Positions 12,681 to 21,230 of a stretch of DNA of 64,000 nt are shown here, piece by piece; position 1 is the first letter of the stretch; each line of letters starts with the position of its first letter. The translations under genes were made by a program, and so were the position numbers. The stretch spans positions 1 to 64,000 of the forward strand of contig CAWFUF010000010.1 of NCBI GenBank assembly GCA_963818775.1. Direction: 5' to 3'. This stretch comes from JAMXLO01 sp963818775. Its GTDB lineage: Bacteria > Pseudomonadota > Alphaproteobacteria > Acetobacterales > Acetobacteraceae. The notes under the pieces are model-generated. The model worked only from the letters and a program-made list of their open reading frames with translations, was not told the origin of the DNA and did not search any database.

Positions 12681-12850
12681 GCCGGCTCCACGACCGCTAT
12701 GACTTCCTTCGCAAGGTCTATGTAGCGTTCAGCCAGATCGGTGCCGTAACCATACTTCTGTTTGAGGGTGCGCCGCTGGCCAGGAGTGTAATCCGCCGCC
12801 GCCGCGATCTGGTTGGCCTGTCTGATCATGGTTTTGAACACATCCGGCAT
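12677..12850 (-). CDS. Small helical protein of the defence island
   Basis: A 57-residue product starting MPDVFKTMIRQANQIA and ending AKEVIAVVEPA. An alternative in-frame ATG at 12880 would add ten residues. No strong ribosome site decides between them. It overlaps the next gene by the stop-start TGATG arrangement at 12677-12680 and follows the ParA-type gene by about 40 bases, so it is part of the same operon. The sequence is probably all alpha. Function is unknown. It is one of the few island genes without a visible frame break. Confidence 0.5.
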   Translation of the reverse strand: MPDVFKTMIRQANQIAAAADYTPGQRRTLKQKYGYGTDLAERYIDLAKEVIAVVEPA

Positions 12851-12893
12851 TCGAGGTCCTGCCGTAGCCCGCGGGCCCATTGATATAAAATCG

Positions 12894-13755
12894 TCAATTC
12901 TCCTGGTATTTGGTGACGATGATCCCAAGAGGTTCCAGAGGCTCGGCGATCTCGGAAGCGAAGCTGCTGACCCGCTTCAGGATCTGCGGAATACCGTAGG
13001 TTGACAACACGTCCGGCACGGTGGGGATGATGTAGCCTTCAGAAATGCGAAGGCCGTTCAGGGTGATGATGCCCAGGTTCGGCGGGCAATCGATGAGGAC
13101 AAAATCGTAATCATCGAGCTTTGACTTGATCGATAGCCTGAGCAGGTCCGTCGGCGTGAGCGAATAGAACTGTCCCATGGGAGCCGTGGCCGAACGGTCC
13201 TGAACGTCAATCAGGTCGAGGCTGGAGGGGAGTAGGTCTACCCGTTCGGCGCCTTGAACGTCGGACACCCGCTTTTGCAAAGTCTTCTCAAGATCGAAAG
13301 ACTTGTTCTTTGGATCGAGGGCATCTTTGAACAGGGTGGCTAAGGTGTAGCCCTGCTCGTTCAGACTCCTGCCAACGCTTCTCACCGATCAGCATCGTGG
13401 TCGCATTGGTTTGCGGATCAAGATCGACCACCAAGACCCGTTTGCCATAGACGGAGGCCAGCGTCTCCGCCAGCGCGACCGTGGTGGTCGTTTTGGCGAC
13501 GCCGCCCTTCAGGTTAATGATGGATATTACGTGCGCCATGGGTATTCTCCTTTTCCGAAGCCAAGCTCTGACCTGAGTCAGCCTAAAAACGGGACCAGCC
13601 TTCAGGTCGGCTCTTGGTCTCGGGAAGTCTTTGAAGCGTGCTCGCCAGTTCGCCACCGCCTGCCGGGACGTTTTGGCAAATTCCGCGATCTCGTTGATGC
13701 CGACGTAGTCGTCTTCGGGAGAGGGCACCGGGCGCCTTGTGAACTTTGTAAACAA
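12894..13755 (-). pseudogene. Helix-turn-helix region plus ParA-type ATPase, frameshifted
   Basis: The upstream 70 codons (YVGINEIAEFAKTSRQAVANW, then a segment ending in VRAWLRKRRIP) form an excisionase/MerR-like helix-turn-helix. They read without a stop into a ParA/MinD-type ATPase starting MAHVISIINLKGGVAKTT (deviant Walker A), with VLVVDLDPQTN and VLIDCPPNLG further on. A good ribosome site (AAAGGAG) precedes the internal ATG at 13539, so the ATPase may also be made alone. One indel near 13375 (around GEKRW / LNEQG) breaks the ATPase, which ends at TGA 12894-12896. The first in-frame start is TTG 13755, inside a palindrome, so the true start may lie slightly downstream. It is the first gene of the island operon and probably regulatory. 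Confidence 0.7.
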
Positions 13756-13766
13756 GAACTGTTTAC
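13748..13766. promoter_or_regulatory. Palindromic operator candidate in front of the defence operon
   Basis: GTAAAC and GTTTAC stand as a perfect 6-bp inverted repeat with a 7-base spacer, right at the 5' end of the helix-turn-helix/ParA gene. The position suits autorepression by the helix-turn-helix product. This is inference from position and symmetry only. Confidence 0.45.
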
Positions 13767-14100
13767 GGTGGTCACAGGATCATTGCAAGAAGAAAATTGC
13801 GATCATGGGCGCCGCCTGGCTGCCATGTACCGCCTGGCCATCTTTCCCCGCGCGATCATCGGTTCTGCGAGCTGAACGAGCGATAGCCAGTGGCCTGCCC
13901 TTCTGCCAGTTGGCCGCGCCGAAGCCTTTCGCTGTTGGGGGACGCGGGCGTCAGTGCCGCGCTTGTTGGCGTCGTTGCCCGGACATGTGCGCAGGCGGCC
14001 GGCGCATCGAAATTTTTTGCTGACCGATCCGGGCTACGGCGATGAGTTCTGATGCTGAAGATTACGGCGCCGCGGTTGCAGCCGTCACCACCCGACGCCG
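13767..14100. other. No gene seen between defence operon and toxin-antitoxin relic
   Basis: About 330 bases without a convincing frame or recognisable motif. It should contain the promoter for the minus-strand island operon, but no clear -35/-10 pair stands out. Confidence 0.4.
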
Positions 14101-14228
14101 ATCGCCTATCCAACAACCCAAGGTTCGACGATTTGACCCCGCACCCCTCAAACCCCGGCACGTTGCGAGCAGCAAGAGCCGCGCCGCGGGGGGCCGGGCA
14201 ATTGTGGCGATCTGAGCGTCCGCAGGGA
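14101..14228 (-). pseudogene. C-terminal relic of a FitB/VapC-type PIN toxin
   Basis: Directly after the FitA-like stop the sequence reads PADAQIATIARP and, after a one-base shift, RGAALAARNVPGFEGCG. This is the C-terminal end of FitB-type PIN-domain ribonucleases (ADAxIAAIA, then the GFEGCGV strand). The N-terminal 100 or so residues, including the first catalytic aspartates, are missing, so this is an internal deletion of the toxin with only its tail left joined to the antitoxin end. Confidence 0.55.
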
Positions 14229-14474
14229 TCATTCGTCGAAGGTCGGCGGCTCGCGCATCGGCTCGCGGGGGCGCGTCCGGCAAGTCGAAACCACCGAAGG
14301 GGGCGAACAGGGCGTTGATGGCCGTGCCAAGGTTCTTTGGCTCCTGCGGCTCCTGATTGAGTGACGAGCGCAGAATGTCGTGCGCCTCGTCCTCTATCGA
14401 GCGGCCACGCACCGCCGCCTAGATACGCAGGCGAGATACCGGGATTCTTCCAGGTCGCGGATGATGATGCTCAC
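14229..14474 (-). pseudogene. fitA: FitA-like ribbon-helix-helix antitoxin, nonsense and frameshift
   Basis: The frame starting GTG 14474 reads SIIIRDLEE. After a shift it continues SRLRI-stop-AAVRGRSIEDEAHDIL, the typical FitA/Arc-type antitoxin pattern. The in-frame TAG stands where the family has Gln or similar, consistent with CAG to TAG. The C-terminal end REPMREPPTFDE follows another frame change and stops at 14229-14231, where the toxin ATG would overlap. The pair would have been a plasmid- or island-stabilising toxin-antitoxin module. It is now dead. Confidence 0.6.
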
Positions 14475-14734
14475 CAACTGGGACGTCTCTCTCAGCGTTG
14501 ATCAGCAATGATGGTACAGTTGACCCGGTACGACCTCGGGTTTGTCCGCCAGAGGGTGAGGTCATGCAATGGCGAGGCGTCTCGGGAGTAACGGAACGAT
14601 TAGTGGGGTGCCGAAGCAACAGGTGGCCCTGCCTGTCCCAAGGTGTCCCGCCTTCGCTGAAGCCCCGCTGAAGCCCCGACCGATCCTCAGACTTCTCGAA
14701 AGCCCCGCTGCGCCCCGTAACTCCTTGATATAGA

Positions 14735-14780
14735 TGGTAGCGGCGGGCGGATTTGAACCACCGACCAAGGGATTATAATC
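14735..14780 (-). repeat. 3' fragment of a tRNA gene, possible attachment site
   Basis: On the minus strand the last 46 bases end GTTCAAATCCGCCCGCC plus GCTACCA: a T-arm with TTCAAAT loop (GGTGG/CCGCC stem), an acceptor 3' strand and CCA. Toward the 5' side only the end of an anticodon-arm-like segment remains, and nothing pairs with the acceptor. This is what is left at the far end when an island integrates into a tRNA gene. The parent tRNA is not in the window. Confidence 0.6.
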
Positions 14781-14997
14781 CACCGGGCTAATGCAGAGGC
14801 CTTCGGCGTATCTGGCCCAAGGCCGCCCATGGCCCCAGCGGACTTTTCGCCAGGCCTCGCGAGCTGGTATGACTGGGCCGAAATCCAGTGTCGGCTCGGT
14901 GTGTCTCGGGGCAAATATGTCCTAGTGATGCCCCGAGGCGAAAGTGGACTCTAAGGCGCCCGTAAGAATAGCGCTATTCGGTTGATAAATTTGGTAA

Positions 14998-15074
14998 GTC
15001 CCCGTAGCTCAGCAGGATAGAGCACAGGATTCCTAATCCTGGGGCCGTGAGTTCGAATCTCGCCGGGGACGCCA
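14998..15074 (+). tRNA. tRNA-Arg (anticodon CCT)
   Basis: Complete cloverleaf. The acceptor GTCCCCG pairs with CGGGGAC, the D-arm has GCTC/GAGC, and the anticodon stem CAGGA/TCCTG encloses the loop TTCCTAA (anticodon CCT, reading AGG). The T-arm GTGAG-TTCGAAT-CTCGC is followed by discriminator G and an encoded CCA at 15072-15074. It borders the eroded island, although the 3' tRNA fragment at 14735 is from a different tRNA. Confidence 0.95.
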
Positions 15075-15344
15075 CTCCCGAACAAAACTAGCCAAACATA
15101 TTCGAAATTTCCCGCCTGAGCGATGTTGATGCGCTGCCGCGCTATCGAGCAGCCATGCATCGCCGGTTTCGGTCGAGAACAGGACCAGCTGACCAATCGT
15201 GATGATGCGTCCGTCGTGGTGGGCCGCTCGGTGCTGGATATGCGCACCTCATCGGCCAGCCGAATGCTGCCGCCTTCCACGATCCGCTTGCCCGGGCCAC
15301 GCTTGACAGATTTTCGAACCCTACCGGGTCTCGCGGGGTTTGCC

Positions 15345-16960
15345 ATGGACCTGTTCACCCAGCTGTTCGGCAGCTTGCTTGCCTTCGTCTACCACTGCTT
15401 CGACCGCATCGTCATATACGGCTACCTCAGCGGGCTGTCGCGGCCCGAGCGGGTGGTGAACTTCTTCCATCAAGTCGCTGGCGTTCCCGTGGTCAGCAGG
15501 GAGATCCTGAGCCAGCGCACCGCCGACTACCAGAACTGGGTGGAAGCCTTCGCACGCAATCATCGCTTCCCGATCGAATGGGCAGAAAAGGGCGTGCGCA
15601 AGGAAGACCATGTCCTGCCGTGGCAACGTCGCATGGTGCGGGCGGATAGCTACGGCGTCTATTACATCCTCAAGAGCATGGAGCAGGGGCCGACCTTTCG
15701 TGTCACCGTGCCAAAGTACCCCACCAAGGACGTCAATTATCGCATCCTGGCGCGTCAGCGCAGCCGCTTCACCCACTACTATTTCTACATCCGTGACGAA
15801 ACCCTCGGCCCGATGGTGATGCGGGTCGCCTCGTTCCTGCCGTTCCAGGCCACGTATTACCTCAATGGTCACAGCTTCATCGAGCAGGAGCTCAACCGAG
15901 CGCGGATCGGCTTCCGCAAGACCGACAATGCCTTTCTCGCGGTGGATGACGTGGCCGCGCTGCAGGCCGCCGCCGATCGGCTGAGCCCGGAGATCATCCG
16001 CCAACGGCTCGACTATTGGACGCTGATCCTGGGCCCCAAGTTCTCCGCCAAGGAGCGCACCCGGCTCAACCTGTCGCGCTTCTACGCGATCGCCCAGATC
16101 GAATACTGCCGCAACTTCATCTTCAAGCGGCACTTTCCCATCCACAAACTGTTCGAACGCAGTTGCGAGCTCGGTCTGTGGCGGCTCACCGGCGACAAGA
16201 TCGCCGCAATCTTCGGCACACGTGTGAACCGCAGGATGCGTGGCAAACTTGCCACCATCATCGACCGCGCCGAGCACGGCCACCATGTCTTCCGCGCCTA
16301 TTTCAAGCACGCCTTCCTCAAACAATACGAAAAGTCCGCCACCTACCTACGCAACGAGCTGGTCTCAAACACCTCGCCGATTTCCATCTCAGGAAGGGAC
16401 TGGATCATCTCCATGCCGTGCGCGAGCGGTTCCAGACCATCACAGATCGCTTCGCCGGCTTCCAGGCGCAATGGCTCAACGTCCATGTCGACTTCCCGCT
16501 GCTGCAACGTCTCGCCCTCCCCATCACCATCGGCGCAGTCCGCTACCCCGGCATCAAGCTGCACGATCCGCGCGTCATCCGCCTCTTCGAGGTCCTCCTG
16601 CACGGCGGCAGCCACGTCGGCGGCTGGACCGCCAAGCAAATCCATCAGGCTGTCCTCGGCACCTTCCAGCTCTCCGACACACGCTACGCCATCAACCAAC
16701 TGCGCTACGACCTGCGCAAACTCAAAGGCCACGGCCTGCTGCAGCGGGATGGATCCCGCTACGCCTACCGCCTCTCCCCAAAAGGCGTCCAGGTTGCGCT
16801 GCTGTTCCTCTTCTTCCACAAAAAACTCTGCGGTCCGCTCGCACACAGCCGTTTCCACCACCGCCCCGTCGCCCGTCATCAGCCGCCCAGCAAATTGGAA
16901 ACCGCTTATCACCGCGCCGACAAAGCCATCCAACAGATCGTCGATCTGCTTGCCGCGTGA
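15345..16960 (+). pseudogene. Conserved ~540-residue protein with C-terminal winged-helix-like part, one-base frameshift
   Basis: It starts at ATG 15345 (MDLFTQLFGSLLAFVYHCFD). Most of the protein has charged, soluble character (for example PKYPTKDVNYRILARQRSRF, RDETLGPMVMRVASF). The frame breaks at about 16366, where AACAACC appears as AACACC (one A missing), and resumes as LADFHLRKGLDHLHAVRERF up to TGA 16958-16960. The C-terminal segment (TAKQIHQAVL...INQLRYDLRKLKGHGLLQRDG...YRLSPKGVQVALLF) has the shape of a winged helix. I recognise it as a family of uncharacterised proteins in proteobacteria, but I know no function. With one base restored the gene would be complete, so a sequencing error is a real alternative. 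Confidence 0.6.
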
Positions 16961-17273
16961 CCTTCGCAGCAACAACACGATTGTTGAACGCTTTTGGTCA
17001 AGGATTCGCTCAGGTAGAATCTACCGCACGGAGTCGCAAATAGTCTCCCTACGCACAAACGCCAAATGAGCGTTACCGGTGGTAACCCCGCCGATCCTCC
17101 GAGCGACCAATTCGCGCGCGATTGGGGTCGGCATGATCCGCCAGGTTGAGTCGATTGACCAGAGCAGTATTACAATAACGAGGGCAACGTCTCGTTGAGA
17201 TACTCGTCTGGGATCTGGCGGAACCCAACGCCTCGCGGTAAGCCAAGGAGCCAATCTTGGGGGCCGGGTCATC
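16961..17273. other. Non-coding stretch, at most a transposase scrap
   Basis: No supported gene. On the minus strand near 17175-17210 the string IPDEYLNETL resembles part of an IS3-type OrfB, but no neighbouring conserved sequence supports it. Confidence 0.3.
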
Positions 17274-17429
17274 ATGAAGCCAACCAAGGCTCTGATTGTC
17301 GCCGCCGCCATGGCGTTCGCTTTTGGCCCCATTTCGGGCTGCGCCTCCATCGCCGCCTATGAGGCGAACCACCCCTATTACAGGTTCCCCGTCAGCGGCT
17401 GTGGTGGCTGTGGCGGCGCCGGAGGGTGA
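17274..17429 (+). CDS. Small putative lipoprotein (51 residues)
   Basis: ATG 17274 opens MKPTKALIVAAAMAFAF, a signal peptide with a lipobox-like ISGC at residues 20-23, followed by ASIAAYEANHPYYRFPVSGC and a Cys/Gly-rich tail. It stops at TGA 17427-17429. A purine-rich GGGGGCCGGG lies upstream but no strong ribosome site. It would be anchored in the outer or inner membrane if expressed. No family is recognised. Confidence 0.5.
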   Translation: MKPTKALIVAAAMAFAFGPISGCASIAAYEANHPYYRFPVSGCGGCGGAGG

Positions 17430-17888
17430 TCACGCCGAGGTGCTGTCCAGCGACATCAGGAACTGATCCATTAGCGGCGCGAGGAATTGACCCCCGGTTT
17501 TGAATGTTTCTCTGTTCGGCTGGCAGGACGGTAGCACAGGTGGAGCTACGACGAGCCGCCAGGCACCGAGTTCACCGCGCCCGACCAGGACGTGCAATTC
17601 CCTGCTGGAGTTCGCCCTGACTGCTGTCATAACGTTCCCAAAACCTGGGGAGTGTGCGGCGCGGCGATCGCTGCTGATCCTGTTCGCTGCGAGCGTGATG
17701 GGCACTGCTGTACGCTTCCAACCTTGGCTGGCCCGGCTGGCAACCGAACGGTTCGCAACAATGCACTGTCCACGAGCGACCAGATCTTGCCTATTCTGAT
17801 GGCGGCGATACCGCCGCGGCCAACACCTTCTTCAGCGAGCTGCCTGGCGTTCGTAGCCCAGGTTGAGGTGCCGAACGCCTCGGTGTAT
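17430..17888. other. No gene recognised
   Basis: Both strands have short frames only. The stretch near 17440-17500 (GAGGAATTGACCCCC) looks like the kind of sequence left near IS ends, but no inverted repeats or protein motifs confirm it. Confidence 0.3.
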
Positions 17889-19020
17889 CTACCGACGCAT
17901 CTGCCCGCAACAAGGACATTGCGGCAGAGCGTGCAGCAAAGCGCGCGCGAGGCGGCTACGCATCGTGGCGATTGAGTTCGGCATGTGGCGTTGCGAACGC
18001 AGCGGCAGAGCTTCTGGGTCGATAACCAACGGGAAAGGCAGGTTGCGTGCCGCGCGCGACACAGAGTGTCGCATGATGGTGAAAGCCACGCCAACCGCGG
18101 CCTTCATAGTGACCGAGACCAAGTTCTTGCTTGAGTTCGAGATAAACTCGCTCGATCCGCCAGCGAAGTTTGGCCTGATCGACCATACATGCGAGCGAGA
18201 TGTCGGCGGGCAGTGTGGAAAGCCAGTAGTGATCCGGTTCGGCTTCACCCTCCGGCCACTCGATCAGCAGCCATTCTTCAGCCGCAGGCTCGCTCCGCCT
18301 GGCGTCGTCATGGGCCGGGCGGACCCGCCATCGGGCAAACCGCGAGGTTAGCGGCGTGTTGCTGCCGTCTCGCCAGGTGATTGTCTGCCAGGCATCGGTG
18401 GGAAGCTCGAGAGCCAGTGTCTTGGCCGCGACCGGCTGGTGCGTCTCGTCGCGTCGCAACCGTGTGCCGGGCCGCCCCCGGCCCGATCGGGACGCAGCTG
18501 GCAACGGTGCTTCGCTGGGCCGCCAAACCATCGTCGTGGACATGATGCCGGCCACGTAGGTCAGCCCAAGTCCGCTGATCCCAGCTCGCAATTTGCTGTC
18601 GTTGCCATAGGCCGGATCGATCAGTGCTACGCCCGGCGGCACACCATCCGCCAGCGCCTCGCGCAGCTGCTGCAAGGCGATCTCCGGCTTGGTCTGCAAG
18701 CGGACCTCATCCGGCACGCCGGCGATTGCCCGCCGAGCCGGATCGTCGGCCCACTCCTTGGGTAGGTACTAGCCGGACCAGGGCGCCTGGGCCACAAAGT
18801 GCAGCAGCGATTGGTGTTGCGCCGCCGTTCGCTCCGGTGCGGTCACCGCCGCCAGCGGTTCGACGCTCTTGCGTCCCTCCGCCGACAGCAGGCCGATGCA
18901 GTAGTCCGCGAACCGCCTGACGCGGTCGGCGTGTCCCAGCTCAGATGCCAAACTTGCCGTATACTCAGCGAACCGTGCTTGCGTGCCAGTGTCATTATCG
19001 AGATCCACCCAACCCTCCTG
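17889..19020 (-). pseudogene. IS701-type transposase, internally deleted
   Basis: The N-terminal part (DTGTQARFAEYTASLASELGH, then a segment ending AQHQSLLHFVAQAPWS) is followed by an in-frame TAG at 18769-18771. It then continues YLPKEWADDPARRAIAGVP, IALQQLREALADGVPPGVAL, DPAYGNDSKLRAGISGLGLT and KLRWRIERVYLELKQELGL. These are signatures of IS701-family DDE transposases. About 65 residues that should lie between PWS and YLPKEW, including the first catalytic Asp, are missing. The C-terminal end is shifted again near 18060, with CPCCG visible at about 17905. No terminal repeats were found. A dead remnant. Confidence 0.72.
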
Positions 19021-19149
19021 GAAGGTATGAATCTCCACCGTTGACCAATCACTCCCACGTCGCGCCAAACAAAATCGCCGGCCGAGGCGGCCGCTTTGCA
19101 ACTCAGTAGGATTAGGCGTCACACCAGAATCCATCGATCCGTACGCCTC

Positions 19150-20783
19150 GGTGTTACAGTTGCATGAAGGTCAGATCCCGAGGGCAACTGAACGTCGGGC
19201 AATTGCTACAAGATGCGGCGTTCCGGACGCCGCGCCCAGCCGCTAGCCGCGGCGCTCGGTTCGCGGTTGAGCTGACCTCCATGGATCTGCGGACCTCAAC
19301 ATGCCGGGAGGGGCAAGCGCTCTCATACTGTCAACAATGATCGCTGCCTTCCTCGATGCCTGTACTCCCGTCGTTAGCGCTCGTATGAGCGAGCCGACGG
19401 AAGTGATGAACACGGCGTGGGGACCGTTCGCGCGCCAATGCACCAGTACCCGTAATTGGCATAACGAGGCCGTCGGACGTTCCAAGCCGATGGAGGTGAC
19501 GGCAAGCTACGAGAGCTGCTCGGGATTCGCTGCGATGTCCGTCGCTGGCGGCGCAATGGAGATCACGGTCAGCACTGCCATCGCGCAATCATCCACTCCG
19601 ATCATATCCCGCATGCTGCGTAGCCCCGATGGTGTGACCCGTCCCGCGGCATCAGGAGATACCGGGCTGTTGGCTCAGGGGTCTGCCTCGCCGAAGGTTG
19701 CGGAGATATTTGCTAGCCAAGTTGGTCTTACACGGCGACAAGTTATCGATCCAAAGGGGACGTTGCTTCTGCCAATCCTTCTCCAAATTCCATCTCCCGT
19801 GATAGGCACCCTCTCGTGCCATCCGAACGGAAGAAGCGTTGAGCATGATCGGGAAATCTTCGGTACTCACCTGCGCGTCGGACGAAATGATCAGTAGCGA
19901 TCGTGTCGCCGCGCGGATGAGACTGGCCGGCGTGGAAGCCGTCGATATCCTGACCGGTGTCGGGCTTTCTGGCGAGCTGCACGGATCGCTGATCGGACGC
20001 GAACGGTTCAATCCTCAGTCTCGATGGCAGCCGGCCGATTACAACATCTGGTATCGTAGAACGACCGAATTCGAATAAGCGTATCCGAGTTGCGAGGGGC
20101 AGACCTGCTCCCGCCGGAATTACCTGCTGAAATGCACGAGCTCGCATGAAATGAGATCAACAGTGACGAAGTCGTCCCGCGTCTTGGCTTCGCTACCATC
20201 ACTCGCAGGATGGCGACGCCCCGCGGGACGACAGGAGGTTCTCGCAGCATCGGCACTAGCGTCGCGGACCGCTGATCTGACAAGCTGAACGCCGATGCGT
20301 TCTGAGGAGGTATCGTCGAACCGACCGCCCCTATGCTGCTCGGCATCAGTGGCTTTTGTGTCTGTGCAGAGGAATTCGCCAGTGGGCTGCTCGTCGCGTA
20401 GCGGCAGGCTCTCATCCGGGTCGAGTTGCGCTGCGGGGTAGTCCAGGACCAGTTTAGGTCGAGAACTGTCACTTGACCATTCGGAAGTGAATGTCCGCTC
20501 TGCCGTTCCAACCGGACAAAGCGGACGATCGGCTGCCGGCCACGTTTGGTTATCGGGCGACTGCCCGAAAGCGGAAGCCCCTTGGCTGGAAGCGGCCGGT
20601 AGTAAGCCACCCATCACCATCGGCAGAGCTGGCTTACTGATGTGCCCGCTTCCGGGTATCAGCCAGGATGCCGCTATAACCGGCTGGGCGCTGATCGGAC
20701 CTCTGCGCAAGCCCCCCGTTTCCCAACCCCGTATCAAATTCGAACTGACACCCTGGGTCCGAGAGCTTGGACACTGCGCTCAG
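19150..20783. other. 1.6-kb stretch with no recognisable gene
   Basis: Several open frames of 120-200 codons exist on both strands, but all have shadow-like composition and no motif. A hairpin GCGGCGT-TCCGG-ACGCCGC lies at about 19213-19231 without a T-run. The stretch is probably decayed insertion or island DNA between the IS701 relic and the carbohydrate locus. Confidence 0.5.
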
Positions 20784-21146
20784 TTACTCCCGCCCGTAAT
20801 CGTCCTCCAGCCGCTCAATATCGGCTTCGTCGAGATGCACGCCGTGCTGCACCTCGATGAACACCAAATCCGCCGTCCCGGGATTGGCGATGCGGTGCAC
20901 GTCGCCCAGGGCGATCACCGTGTTCTCGCCGGCGGAAACCGGAAACGTGTCGCGGCCGCGCGTCACCGACGCCGTGCCGCCGACCACGATCCAGTGCTCG
21001 GCGCGATGGCGGTGGCGTTGCAGGGATAGCCGGGCACCGGGCTTCACCACGATGCGCTTCACCGCATAGTCCGGCCCAAGCGCCAGGATCTCCCAAGTGC
21101 CCCAGGGGCGACTATCGCGCTGGCCGGGCTGGTATGTGGTGCTCAT
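20784..21146 (-). CDS. Cupin protein, phosphomannose-isomerase type II-like domain
   Basis: A 120-residue single cupin. The motif RLSLQRHRHRAEHWIVVGG provides the metal-binding His residues. VTRGRDTFPVSAGENTVIAL and HRIANPGTADLVFIEVQHG complete the barrel. It resembles the C-terminal mannose-6-phosphate isomerase domain of GMP/PMI enzymes standing alone. It may interconvert mannose-6-P and fructose-6-P, or only bind a sugar. Its divergent position, 80 bases from the LacI regulator of a sugar uptake operon, supports a sugar role. The start is ATG 21146 with GGAGGAGG upstream. Confidence 0.72.
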   Translation of the reverse strand: MSTTYQPGQRDSRPWGTWEILALGPDYAVKRIVVKPGARLSLQRHRHRAEHWIVVGGTASVTRGRDTFPVSAGENTVIALGDVHRIANPGTADLVFIEVQHGVHLDEADIERLEDDYGRE

Positions 21147-21216
21147 CGCGCCTCCTCCTGTTGGGCTTCGTGCCGATTGACGCAGGAAGGTGGCATGGCG
21201 TAGAGCGCGGGGAAAG

Positions 21217-21230
21217 CCAAAACGATTTGG
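21217..21230. promoter_or_regulatory. LacI-family operator candidate
   Basis: CCAAAACGATTTGG is a near-perfect 14-bp palindrome with a central CG, the usual form of LacI/PurR-family operators. It lies in the 80-base divergent gap between the cupin and the lacI-type gene and overlaps the latter's ribosome site, so binding would repress the regulator itself and probably the downstream operon. Confidence 0.6.

Noticed and set aside
14735..14780. Intact minus-strand tRNA gene
   Set aside because: Only the T-arm and acceptor 3' strand are present; the D-arm and 5' acceptor strand are missing.
15321..16325. 334-codon minus-strand frame
   Set aside because: Mirror of the conserved plus-strand protein; no known motifs and a valine/glutamate-rich antisense pattern.
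17165..17215. IS3-type OrfB remnant (DEYLNETL string)
   Set aside because: One short string only; no other conserved transposase residue or IS end nearby.
19301..19897. 198-codon plus-strand frame
   Set aside because: No motif, no ribosome site, and overlapped by equally long frames on the other strand; treated as decayed DNA.
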